Assembly (NCBI GenBank): GCA_900554325.1
Contig: USHA01000075.1
Location: 1 to 10,799, forward strand
Direction: 5' to 3'
Length of the DNA: 10,799 bases
DNA from: an uncultured Collinsella sp.
Lineage (GTDB): Bacteria; Actinomycetota; Coriobacteriia; Coriobacteriales; Coriobacteriaceae
The notes beneath the pieces were generated by a model. That model saw nothing but the letters and a program-made list of their open reading frames with translations, made no database searches and was not told the DNA's origin. This document shows positions 1 to 9,140 of this stretch, piece by piece; within the stretch, counting starts at the first letter, position 1; every line of letters begins with the position of its first letter. The position numbers and the translations under genes were made by a program.

Positions 1-137
1 TTATCTTCACTCCGGTTGCTTCGCAAAGTCGTTCAGATAAAGCCTGGCCCGCCCGCGAAGCGCCCTGCGACCTACCGGGAATTGCCATGACGTACGTTGG
101 CTGATGAATTGGAAGGAAAGGTCAACGGAGACTGAAG
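1..137. repeat. Structured dispersed repeat, copy 1 (truncated by window start)
   Basis: Positions 1-104 align with 5465-5569 with one net indel. There are long identical runs, including TTGCTTCGCAAAGTCG and the block that ends in ATGACGTACGTTGGCTGA. Similarity weakens but continues to about 137, where both copies contain a GG-TC/TG-ACG...CTGAA stretch. TTATCT (1-6) can pair with AGATAA (35-40). The following CCTGGCCCGCCCGC block would be the right arm of a longer stem whose left arm lies before the window. The indel shifts every reading frame between copies, so a DNA or RNA structure fits better than a protein. The family is not recognised. Confidence 0.75.
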
Positions 138-152
138 GCAATTGGTTCAGCG

Positions 153-182
153 AAAAACCCTGACGAATCTAATTCGTCAGGG
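153..182 (-). terminator. Intrinsic terminator of the toxin-antitoxin operon
   Basis: CCCTGACGAAT (158-168) and ATTCGTCAGGG (172-182) form a perfect 11-bp stem with a 3-nt loop. Read on the minus strand it is followed at once by five T residues (153-157). It begins about 35 nt after the toxin stop codon, which suits rho-independent termination of the toxin-antitoxin transcript. There is no T-run on the plus side. Confidence 0.8.
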
Positions 183-217
183 CCCCACCAACGCTCACTC
201 GTCGTTCATCGTTAAAG

Positions 218-568
218 CTAGATATTCTCTTCCGCCCATTTCTCGAAATCGAGTTCTCGTCTCTGAGCAGTTCGGTAGACTTCCATGTCTTCGCGAGCGC
301 CTACCACTACGATGGCCATCTTTTCTTTAATTCTGATGAGGCGGTACACGATTCGAATGCCACTTCCCCTGAGCTTGATTTTCATAAAGCCAGTCAAATC
401 CGTACCTGCCTTGTTTCCAAGAGGCTTGCCGAATCCACCTTCGTTCTGCGGCAATGGGTTCGTTCTGATTTTTTCTATAGCCTTAAGGACGATCTTTCGT
501 TGGGAGCCGTCCAGACGCTTAATATCCTTGAGAGCATCCGGGTAGAAAGCGACTTCGTACCCACTCAT
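218..568 (-). CDS. RelE-family mRNA interferase toxin of a type II toxin-antitoxin pair
   Basis: This 116-residue protein has the RelE/ParE fold pattern: an N-terminal strand (YEVAFYPDALKDIKRL), a long helix at about 20-35, then the strands KIKLRGSGIRIVYRLI and MAIVVVGARED. The candidate catalytic set K63, K65, R72, R92 and Y98 keeps exactly the spacing of E. coli RelE K52, K54, R61, R81 and Y87. That points to an active ribosome-dependent mRNA endonuclease rather than a gyrase-poisoning ParE. It is slightly longer than E. coli RelE because of an extra loop at about 40-58 and a charged C-terminal tail (about 104-116). Its ATG overlaps the antitoxin stop codon by four bases (ATGA), so translation is probably coupled. 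The family call is secure; the activity is inferred from conserved residues. Confidence 0.9.
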   Translation of the reverse strand: MSGYEVAFYPDALKDIKRLDGSQRKIVLKAIEKIRTNPLPQNEGGFGKPLGNKAGTDLTGFMKIKLRGSGIRIVYRLIRIKEKMAIVVVGAREDMEVYRTAQRRELDFEKWAEENI

Positions 569-885
569 TCAAACTCGACCTCATCCATCTGATCGAGTTC
601 GTCCTGGCTCACACCCAGCTCTTCCATAACATCAGACAGGGAAACAAGCGCATCGTCACGTGCCACAGCCACTCTCTTAAGTGCCAACGTTAACAAGGCG
701 AGGTCCTCCTCCGCTTGCTTCGCTTCCCTATATTCATCGGGTGTCACAATCACAAACGCTGGCTTGTTGTGTTTGAGAACCACAACTGGATTGTCGTCCC
801 CAACCTTCGAAAATGCAGCCGAGCCCTTACCGTGGCTGAAATCGCTAATTGGAACAAGGTTGTCGAGCATCTGCAAAGCAGGCAT
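565..885 (-). CDS. Phd/YefM-family antitoxin
   Basis: This 106-residue protein precedes the RelE-type toxin. Residues about 10-55 match the Phd/YefM DNA-binding domain: VPISDF at the start, then NPVVVLKHNKPAFVIVTPDEY. The middle is helical, and the acidic tail (SQDELDQMDEVEFE) is the kind of segment that wraps around and neutralises the toxin. The start at 885 is chosen because AGGAGG lies five bases upstream. Phd-type antitoxins usually repress their own promoter, with the toxin as co-repressor, and a palindrome lies just upstream of this gene. The antitoxin-then-toxin order with ATGA overlap is typical of such modules. Confidence 0.9.
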   Translation of the reverse strand: MPALQMLDNLVPISDFSHGKGSAAFSKVGDDNPVVVLKHNKPAFVIVTPDEYREAKQAEEDLALLTLALKRVAVARDDALVSLSDVMEELGVSQDELDQMDEVEFE

Positions 886-897
886 ACATACCTCCTA

Positions 898-925
898 AAA
901 ATGAATTCTTTTTCGAATTCATTTT
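898..925. promoter_or_regulatory. Palindromic operator candidate of the toxin-antitoxin operon
   Basis: AAAATGAATTC (898-908) and GAATTCATTTT (915-925) are perfect inverted arms separated by 6 bp. They lie between the candidate promoter and the antitoxin ribosome binding site, where Phd-type antitoxins normally bind to autoregulate. Binding is inferred from position and symmetry. Confidence 0.6.
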
Positions 926-938
926 ATCATTCTTTTTT

Positions 939-966
939 GCTATATTGTACCACGCAACCGAAACAA
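939..966 (-). promoter_or_regulatory. Candidate promoter of the toxin-antitoxin operon
   Basis: On the minus strand, TTGTTT (966-961) and TATAGC (944-939) are separated by 16 bp and could be the -35 and -10 boxes. TACAAT overlaps just upstream of TATAGC and is an alternative -10 with a poor -35. The region is AT-rich and lies just upstream of the palindrome and the AGGAGG of the antitoxin. Confidence 0.4.
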
Positions 967-1100
967 CCTTTTAGGATACGAATCCGAGCTTAGAATGACT
1001 GTTGGCCCTCGCACCGCCCTTGCCTCTTTTATTACGTCAAGTGGTATACAGCGAAGCAAAATGGCGATCTAAAGTGCGCGGCACTCACCTCGTATCGCTA
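967..1100. other. Intergenic stretch with no recognised gene
   Basis: No reading frame with a ribosome binding site or a recognisable domain was found between the toxin-antitoxin promoter and the next terminator. ATTACGTCA at 1031-1039 matches nine bases of the PTS palindrome arm but has no inverted partner. Confidence 0.5.
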
Positions 1101-1140
1101 CAAAAAACAAACTGCTCCCCACCCACTCGGGCAAGGAGCA
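1101..1140 (-). terminator. Intrinsic terminator downstream of the esterase gene
   Basis: TGCTCC (1113-1118) pairs with GGAGCA (1135-1140). Inside this, CCC (1122-1124) pairs with GGG (1129-1131) across a symmetric 3x3 internal loop. On the minus strand the hairpin is followed by a T-rich run (TTTGTTTTTTG, 1111-1101). It lies about 80 nt after the esterase stop codon. A weaker T-run on the plus side (about 1148-1152) has no gene to serve. Confidence 0.65.
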
Positions 1141-1218
1141 AGCCTCATTTTTATAATCAGACTGAGAACCACGAATGCAGAAACACAGGCGACTTCAGTC
1201 CCTTATCGCCGAGAGACG

Positions 1219-2286
1219 TTATTGTACAGCCATTTCTTTAAGCTTCTCAGCCATCAACAAACACACGTCTTCCGATTGCGGGTACACGCCAAAATGATCG
1301 AAGAAACCATGGTCACATCCGGCATATTCGATGACCTCGACATCGATTCCTGAAGACCGTAATTTTGTAGCCCATTTTTCATCGGGGATACGAAGCGGAT
1401 CGTATTCGGATGTCACGATAGTCACCGGGGGGAAATCAGTGCAGTCCTCAAGCATTAGCGCAGAAATCAACGGGTCATGAGGAGACATTTTTCCGTGTGC
1501 ACAAAGTTCGACCATCGGGCCGTCCGAATCGCGAAGATGGTCGATGCGAAAACGCGCAACGTCCTCTTGATCGGCTATCGCAGGAAAATCCTCATATCCC
1601 TCGCCCTGTTCGCCCGCAAGGTCGACTTCAGGATAGATTTCGAAGGCATGGGCTACAGCTCCAGCACCCCTGAGCTGAACACACGCATTAGTAAGGCTTC
1701 CTCCCGCAGAGTCGCCGGCGACCATTATTTTATGAGGATCGATTCCGAGATCCCCGGCATGCTCGCGCACATAATCAAGAGCAAGAACGCAATCCTCGAT
1801 CTGCCCGGGAAATGCCGTCTCCGGCGCCAAGCGGTATTCCGGATAAACCACCACTGCACCAGACTTTTCGGCGATGAACTCGAGCTGATGTTCAAATTGC
1901 AGAACATTCCCCGCCATAAACGCGCCGCCATGCAGGTAAACTAGCGCTGGACTTGCCTCCTTATGATTTGGTGGCGTCCAGACGAATAAATCTATATAGC
2001 GATCGGCTGCCTCCATGAGGACCTCATCGCGCTGAACCTCACCATCGAGTAGGCGGTATGTCGGCTTATCCGGGCGATGACGCATTCCAATAAGGCTCGT
2101 CCAGCTCGGAGACATGCTAACATTCCGCATCTTCTTGCGGGATACCTCGAGAATTCGCGGGTCAAGCACATGCTCTCTTTCATCATCAGGAACCGGACGA
2201 ATTTGAACCTCGAGTCCCCTCTTCTCGGTTATAAACGAGCGACCGGAGATGGCGCCAATCAACGCCTCGTCGTATTGTCTGCCCAT
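1219..2286 (-). CDS. Alpha/beta hydrolase, HSL (acetyl esterase/lipase) family
   Basis: This 355-residue protein carries the family motifs in order: HGGAF oxyanion-hole motif (119-123), YRLAPE (151-156), the nucleophile motif GDSAGG with Ser193, an acid motif YDPLR with Asp296, and DHGF with His326. Ser193-Asp296-His326 is the expected catalytic triad. The motif set is typical of bacterial hormone-sensitive-lipase-type enzymes such as acetyl esterases, which hydrolyse short-chain esters. No signal peptide or membrane segment is visible, so it is probably cytoplasmic. About 100 residues precede the core and probably form a cap. The ATG at 2286 has a GAGAGGGG ribosome binding site. The gene is divergent from the GntR regulator, which suggests shared control with the PTS locus. 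The natural substrate is unknown; an acylated sugar is only a guess. Confidence 0.88.
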   Translation of the reverse strand: MGRQYDEALIGAISGRSFITEKRGLEVQIRPVPDDEREHVLDPRILEVSRKKMRNVSMSPSWTSLIGMRHRPDKPTYRLLDGEVQRDEVLMEAADRYIDLFVWTPPNHKEASPALVYLHGGAFMAGNVLQFEHQLEFIAEKSGAVVVYPEYRLAPETAFPGQIEDCVLALDYVREHAGDLGIDPHKIMVAGDSAGGSLTNACVQLRGAGAVAHAFEIYPEVDLAGEQGEGYEDFPAIADQEDVARFRIDHLRDSDGPMVELCAHGKMSPHDPLISALMLEDCTDFPPVTIVTSEYDPLRIPDEKWATKLRSSGIDVEVIEYAGCDHGFFDHFGVYPQSEDVCLLMAEKLKEMAVQ

Positions 2287-2410
2287 CTTAAATCCCCTCT
2301 CGGCGATAACGCCAAATCGATATTTCCATAACTTTTGAGATAACGGCTTATGATGTCCTCAGTTGTCGTATATCTATGTACTAAAGAAACTGAAGACCAA
2401 GGGGTCCACC
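2287..2410. promoter_or_regulatory. Divergent promoter region between esterase and GntR regulator
   Basis: This 124-bp AT-richer gap separates two divergent genes and must hold at least the esterase promoter and probably both. No clear -35/-10 pair or strong palindrome was found. TTATGATGT near 2349 weakly resembles part of the PTS palindrome arm. AAGGGG at 2399-2404, six bases before ATG 2411, is a good ribosome binding site and decides the regulator's start. Confidence 0.45.
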
Positions 2411-3166
2411 ATGCCTGCAGCAAAAGACGAGCTCACTCAGCCAGAGCTTCTCTATCAGACCGTTGAAAACGATATCCTCAAGAAAATAGTTTCTGGCGAA
2501 CTCCCCGGCGGCAGTCAGATTCCCACCGAAACCGAGCTTTGCAAGCAATACAAAGTAAGCAGGATCACCGTAAGACGCGCCGTACAGAATCTCATTGACC
2601 AAAACTTGCTCTACCGCCTGCGAGGCAAGGGGACATTCGTAAACCCATCGAAGCTCACCCTGAAACGAGGAACAAGCACCATTTTCAATTTGAGCTCCGA
2701 CCCCCAATACGGCGATAAAACAACCAAGTCCATCTTGGAAACAGGCTTGATCAAGGCTGATGCCCACATTGCACGGGAGCTCAAAATTGACAACGGAACC
2801 GTAGTGCAACGAGTTGCGCGCTTGGTTTATATCGAAAATGCCCCCTGCGCCATCGACACCATTTATGCAACGCAGGGCACTCTACCCGGACTACTGGAGC
2901 TTCTCACAGACAATGCCAGTCTTTTCGACCTGATCGCCAACCATTACAGCATCGCAACCGGTATTGAGAAACTCAAAATCACCGCAGGAATAGCGGGGCT
3001 CCAAGAAGCAAACCTTCTCGGTTATATCGTTGGAGCCCCCGTGAGCGTTGTCGAGCACGTCACATATGCCTGCAATGAAATGCCGCTCCACTATTCGAAA
3101 ACCGTTTGGCGAGCAGACGCATCGTCCTTCGAGTTCAGCATCTCAAAAGATGGACGCCTTCTCTAG
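2411..3166 (+). CDS. GntR-family transcriptional regulator (HutC/UTRA subfamily)
   Basis: This 251-residue protein has two domains. Residues about 13-78 form the GntR winged helix-turn-helix: LPGGSQIPTETELCKQYKVS, then RITVRRAVQNL, ending in RGKGTFV. Residues about 90-247 fit a UTRA effector-binding domain, whose members often bind sugar phosphates or amino sugars. The start is set at ATG 2411, which has AAGGGG six bases upstream. The frame also stays open to a TTG at 2363, but that start has no convincing ribosome binding site. The gene converges on the PTS operon: its TAG (3164-3166) overlaps the IID stop (3165-3163) at one CTAG. It is the obvious candidate to bind the 34-bp palindrome before the IIB gene. 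Repressor or activator role and effector cannot be read from the sequence. Confidence 0.9.
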   Translation: MPAAKDELTQPELLYQTVENDILKKIVSGELPGGSQIPTETELCKQYKVSRITVRRAVQNLIDQNLLYRLRGKGTFVNPSKLTLKRGTSTIFNLSSDPQYGDKTTKSILETGLIKADAHIARELKIDNGTVVQRVARLVYIENAPCAIDTIYATQGTLPGLLELLTDNASLFDLIANHYSIATGIEKLKITAGIAGLQEANLLGYIVGAPVSVVEHVTYACNEMPLHYSKTVWRADASSFEFSISKDGRLL

Positions 3167-4023
3167 CCCAAAATCCCCAGGACGCCGAGCACAATACCCG
3201 CAGCGAGAATGCCCACAATCTGCCAAATAATTTTGACCTGTTTCTTATTGCAAAGACACATGATCCCGAACGCGCAGAGCGGCAAAAGAGCCGGGAATAT
3301 CCCATCGAGCGTTTCCTGCAACTTAAACGCGGTGTCGCCGAAGTTAAGAGCGAGCGGAGTGGTAACTGCAACGGTGGTCGCCACCATTCCACCAACTACC
3401 ATTAGTCCCACAATCGCCAGGCCGGACGTAACTTTGTGCATTACATCAGAATCGTTCAGCTTCGAAATCATGCCACTGCCAAGCGAATAACCATACTGAA
3501 GCCCAAACCAGCGGATCAGGATCGTTGGGACATTATAAAGAAGCAGGAACAGGATTGGGCCGAGCAGACTGCCCGAAAGGCAAAGTCCTGTCACAACGCC
3601 CGTCGCAATCATGCGAAGCGTACTGGCAATCAGCGAATCTCCAATACCGGAAAGCGGAGCCATAAGCGATGCTTTCATGGCGTTAATTGAGGCGGTGTCA
3701 AAGTCCTGATTGTTGGCGTTTTCCTCCTCCATGGAGGCCACAATGCCGGCGACCAGAGGATTAAACGTAACTTGAATATTGTAGAACTCAAGATGACGCT
3801 TATATGCCTCGATCCGGTCTTCAGGCTTATCGTATAACCGCTTGATTACCGGAATCATGTCGTAGCAGAAACCAACGTTCATTTGTCGGTCAAAGCTCCA
3901 CATGATGTTGAGTGGAAAGCTGCGCCAAAATAACGCCTTTAAGTCTTTCTTGGTTATTCTCTTATCGGTCGATTTATTTGACTCCGGCGAGAGCTCAAGA
4001 ACATCATTAGAATTCGTTGTCAT
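3163..4023 (-). CDS. PTS mannose/fructose/sorbose-family IID component
   Basis: This 286-residue membrane component pairs with IIC to carry sugar across the membrane. The N-terminal half has the family signature LFWRSFPLNIMWSFDRQMNV (31-50) followed by DMIPVIKRLY, a SMEEENA segment at about 97-103, and MAPLSGIGDSLI (121-132). Hydrophobic segments follow at about 135-165, 190-220 and in the last 35 residues. The start is ATG 4023, with AGGAGG six bases upstream; the frame stays open 22 codons further up, inside the IIC gene. It overlaps the IIC gene by 17 bp, which suggests translational coupling. It is the last gene of the operon and runs into the regulator's stop codon with no room for a terminator between them. 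Confidence 0.93.
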   Translation of the reverse strand: MTTNSNDVLELSPESNKSTDKRITKKDLKALFWRSFPLNIMWSFDRQMNVGFCYDMIPVIKRLYDKPEDRIEAYKRHLEFYNIQVTFNPLVAGIVASMEEENANNQDFDTASINAMKASLMAPLSGIGDSLIASTLRMIATGVVTGLCLSGSLLGPILFLLLYNVPTILIRWFGLQYGYSLGSGMISKLNDSDVMHKVTSGLAIVGLMVVGGMVATTVAVTTPLALNFGDTAFKLQETLDGIFPALLPLCAFGIMCLCNKKQVKIIWQIVGILAAGIVLGVLGILG

Positions 4024-4783
4024 CGTCAACCTCCTTAGCGACCGCCGCACTGGCAGGCATAAAAATGTGAGCCATATTGAGAATCCCAATCAGGATCAGC
4101 GAAAACGCCACGATACCGATCGTCGGAATGTTTAGATAGGCACTCAGCAAGAAGCCTCCAAAGAATAGGAAGCTCAGCTCCTTGGTGGACAGGATTGACA
4201 TAAGCTGCGCAAATCCAAGCGCGGGCAGAATACCCGTTGCGATCGTAAGCCCATTCGTAAGCCAATCAGGAATGGCGTCAATCAGTGCCTGAACAGCATC
4301 ATTTCCAACGTAAAAAGCCACGCCGCAAATCAAGCCAAGCGCAATGATGTAGAGAATTCCATTGGTCCACATAGCGGCTGCAATCGTTTTGGGGTCGTCT
4401 TTTTCGGCACCACGATCAGCCCAGACAGCCATAGGAGGCGTAACAACGCTATACATAAGGCTGTCAAACATGCCGGCAAGCACCGCAGTGGGCATAGCAA
4501 TAGTCAGAGCGGTCTCGGGACCCGCACCCATAGTAATCGCAAAGGCTGTTCCCAAAACTGAACCAACAATTACGTTGGGCGGCACGGCAGCACCAACCTG
4601 CCAGACCCCCATGAACGCGAGTTCGAGCTGGAAACCAACAATAACGCCAGTCGGAATATCACCCAAAAAAATACCGACGATCGCTCCGAGGACAATCGGC
4701 CGCTCGACCATCGCAGTACCGAGTAAATAATCCGATTGACCTATCGCAGCGGCAAGACCAACCAGAAAAGCCTGAAGCAGCAT
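4007..4783 (-). CDS. PTS mannose/fructose/sorbose-family IIC component
   Basis: This 258-residue, very hydrophobic protein spans almost its whole length with membrane helices. It has the family pattern QAFLVGLAAAIGQSDYLLG, then ERPIVLGAIVGIFLGDIPTG and GFQLELAFMGVWQVGAAVPP. The usual length of this family is 250-270 residues, so it is complete. It forms the sugar-translocating channel with IID. A GAGGGAG ribosome binding site lies just before ATG 4783, and the gap to the IIB stop is 14 bp. The charged tail VDDDNEF is encoded in the segment shared with the start of IID. Sugar specificity cannot be assigned from the sequence. Confidence 0.94.
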   Translation of the reverse strand: MLLQAFLVGLAAAIGQSDYLLGTAMVERPIVLGAIVGIFLGDIPTGVIVGFQLELAFMGVWQVGAAVPPNVIVGSVLGTAFAITMGAGPETALTIAMPTAVLAGMFDSLMYSVVTPPMAVWADRGAEKDDPKTIAAAMWTNGILYIIALGLICGVAFYVGNDAVQALIDAIPDWLTNGLTIATGILPALGFAQLMSILSTKELSFLFFGGFLLSAYLNIPTIGIVAFSLILIGILNMAHIFMPASAAVAKEVDDDNEF

Positions 4784-4797
4784 ATTTCTCCCTCTTC

Positions 4798-5274
4798 CTA
4801 CAAATCAAAACTTGTTACGATGCGTTTTTTCTCGCTAGCAACCTGCCTTACCTCGAACTCGATTCCATCAGCCATGGCTTTCTTAATTTCATTAATATCG
4901 GATTGGGAAAGGCGCACAGCAGGGCCAAGCTCCTTTACGCTATCCCCCAACGGTCGAGCGCCGCCTAAATTCACAGACGTTATTTTTGGACACGCACGCG
5001 CAACTTCACAGGCGTCATGTACATTTCCCGTAACAACAATTAGCTCGTATTTATCCACCGCGCTTCCGTTAAGGGCCACGATGGAATCTTCTACACTTTT
5101 GACAACCAATTTGGCATCAGCGGGTTTTGCAATTCGCAGCGCTTGAATTCGCTCTTTGCTTGCGGCGTACTCATCTGAAACCACAAGAATAGCGTTTGCT
5201 TTAAGCGCTGGATACCAAGAGAACACGGTCTGCCCATGCACTAACCGGCTATCGACGCGGCACAGTTTAATCAT
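4798..5274 (-). CDS. PTS mannose/fructose/sorbose-family IIB component
   Basis: This 158-residue cytoplasmic phosphocarrier starts with CRVDSRLVHGQTV, the family active-site motif. His13 is the residue that takes phosphate from IIA and passes it to the sugar. The family is about 155-165 residues, so this is a complete free-standing IIB domain. Typical conserved parts follow, such as ILVVSDEYAA and SVNLGGARP. It is the first gene of the IIB-IIC-IID operon, with GAAAGGGG before ATG 5274. No IIA domain is fused to it and no IIA gene lies in the window. Its promoter region contains the 34-bp palindrome. Confidence 0.94.
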   Translation of the reverse strand: MIKLCRVDSRLVHGQTVFSWYPALKANAILVVSDEYAASKERIQALRIAKPADAKLVVKSVEDSIVALNGSAVDKYELIVVTGNVHDACEVARACPKITSVNLGGARPLGDSVKELGPAVRLSQSDINEIKKAMADGIEFEVRQVASEKKRIVTSFDL

Positions 5275-5321
5275 TTTGCCCCTTTCTCGACTTGAACGCA
5301 GACAATCATCCTTGACTGCTT

Positions 5322-5355
5322 ATGGCATATTACGTCATATGACGTAATATGCCAT
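5322..5355. promoter_or_regulatory. Perfect 34-bp palindrome, likely operator of the PTS operon
   Basis: ATGGCATATTACGTCAT (5322-5338) is followed directly by its exact reverse complement ATGACGTAATATGCCAT (5339-5355), with no spacer. It lies about 48 bp before the IIB start. The adjoining GntR/UTRA regulator belongs to a group that binds such symmetric sites as dimers, so it is the best candidate ligand. A second dimer could bind if the site is used as two overlapping operators. Regulator identity is inferred from position. Confidence 0.75.
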
Positions 5356-5362
5356 TACACAA
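5334..5362 (-). promoter_or_regulatory. Candidate promoter of the PTS operon, inside the palindrome
   Basis: On the minus strand TTGTGT (5362-5357) and TATGAC (5339-5334) are separated by 17 bp. Both boxes are only partial matches to consensus. The spacer and -10 lie within the palindrome, so a bound protein would block RNA polymerase. Confidence 0.35.
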
Positions 5363-5450
5363 TATCTTGAACGGTTGAATATCACCGCTAAATGGTATTT
5401 ATCTCTAGAAACAGGGGAAGGTGCAATCCGTCTAGACACAGTGCGTCGGG

Positions 5451-5604
5451 GGCGGGCTGGGTTTTTATCTTCGCTCCCCTTGCTTCGCAAAGTCGCTCAG
5501 CTAAATAACCCAGCCCGCCGCGGGACACCCTGCGACCTACCGGATATTGCCATGACGTACGTTGGCTGATTTGGTTTGGAATGGGAGGTTGACGAGGCTG
5601 AAAG
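5451..5604. repeat. Structured dispersed repeat, copy 2
   Basis: Positions 5465-5569 match 1-104, in the same orientation. The extra left part shows that the element starts with a long stem: GGCGGGCTGGGTT (5451-5463) pairs perfectly with AACCCAGCCCGCC (5507-5519). The loop region contains the conserved TTGCTTCGCAAAGTCG. The most conserved part lies after the stem (about 5530-5569, CCCTGCGACCTACCGG...TTGGCTGA). A weaker match continues to about 5604. The frame is open on plus here, but the indel relative to copy 1 argues against coding. Function unknown. Confidence 0.75.
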
Positions 5605-5621
5605 TCCCTCCTATATAACGT

Positions 5622-5653
5622 GGGCGCCGTCGTTCGAATGAACGACGGCGCCC
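5622..5653. repeat. Perfect 14-bp hairpin after repeat copy 2
   Basis: GGGCGCCGTCGTTC (5622-5635) pairs with GAACGACGGCGCCC (5640-5653) around a 4-nt loop. On the plus side it is followed by a weak T-rich stretch (about 5658-5664), so it could be a plus-strand terminator, though no plus-strand gene precedes it. On the minus side there is no T-run. A comparable hairpin follows repeat copy 1 at 158-182. Confidence 0.6.
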
Positions 5654-5699
5654 GCACTCATTTTCTATTCAGCCCTAGTCATCGCGCAAAGCCCCTTCG

Positions 5700-5824
5700 G
5701 CAGCACACGGTGCTATTGAATCACCGCAGGCCGGGGCGGGAGGCGGTCCTTTCTCTCGGAAAACTTCGCGAAGCCCAGTTTCCGAGAGAAAGTGTCCGGC
5801 TGCCGCCCCGGCCGGCCAGGTCAA

Positions 5825-5840
<16 letters not shown>
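5700..5840. repeat. 141-bp nested inverted repeat overlapping the end of carB
   Basis: There are three nested sets of arms. The outer arms are GCAGCACACGGTG (5700-5712) and CACCGTGTGCTGC (5828-5840). The middle arms are GGCCGGGGCGG (5729-5739) and CCGCCCCGGCC (5803-5813), followed inward by an imperfect stretch. The inner arms are TTTCTCTCGGAAA (5750-5762) and TTTCCGAGAGAAA (5779-5791). The loop holds CTTCGCGAAG, itself a palindrome. All three perfect arms are 11-13 bp. The right outer arm is the coding sequence of the last carB codons. There is no T-run after the stem on the minus strand, so it is not a standard intrinsic terminator, though it may still end or protect the carAB transcript. 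Confidence 0.85.
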
Positions 5841-9139
<3,299 letters not shown>

Positions 9140-9140
9140 G

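Noticed and set aside
1031..1039. ATTACGTCA, a nine-base match to the arm of the PTS palindrome
   Set aside because: It has no inverted partner and is not placed before a gene start; probably a coincidence.
1002..1241. 79-codon plus-strand open frame between the toxin-antitoxin pair and the esterase
   Set aside because: No ribosome binding site or domain, and it runs through the intrinsic terminator at 1101-1140.
1477..1944. 155-codon plus-strand open frame opposite the esterase
   Set aside because: It is antisense to the region encoding the esterase catalytic motifs and has no recognisable features.
2363..2410. TTG start for the GntR regulator adding 16 residues
   Set aside because: There is no convincing ribosome binding site before 2363, while ATG 2411 has AAGGGG at good spacing and fits the usual domain start.
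5430..5437. GTCTAGAC, which matches the core of DasR/NagR-type operators
   Set aside because: Only the 8-bp core matches; the flanks (CC and AC) do not fit TGGTCTAGACCA, and an 8-bp palindrome is easily found by chance.
5375..5569. 64-codon plus-strand open frame running through repeat copy 2 and ending in DLPDIAMTYVG
   Set aside because: The same ending can be read in copy 1, but the indel shifts the preceding frame, and no ribosome binding site is apparent. The conservation is better explained by DNA or RNA structure.
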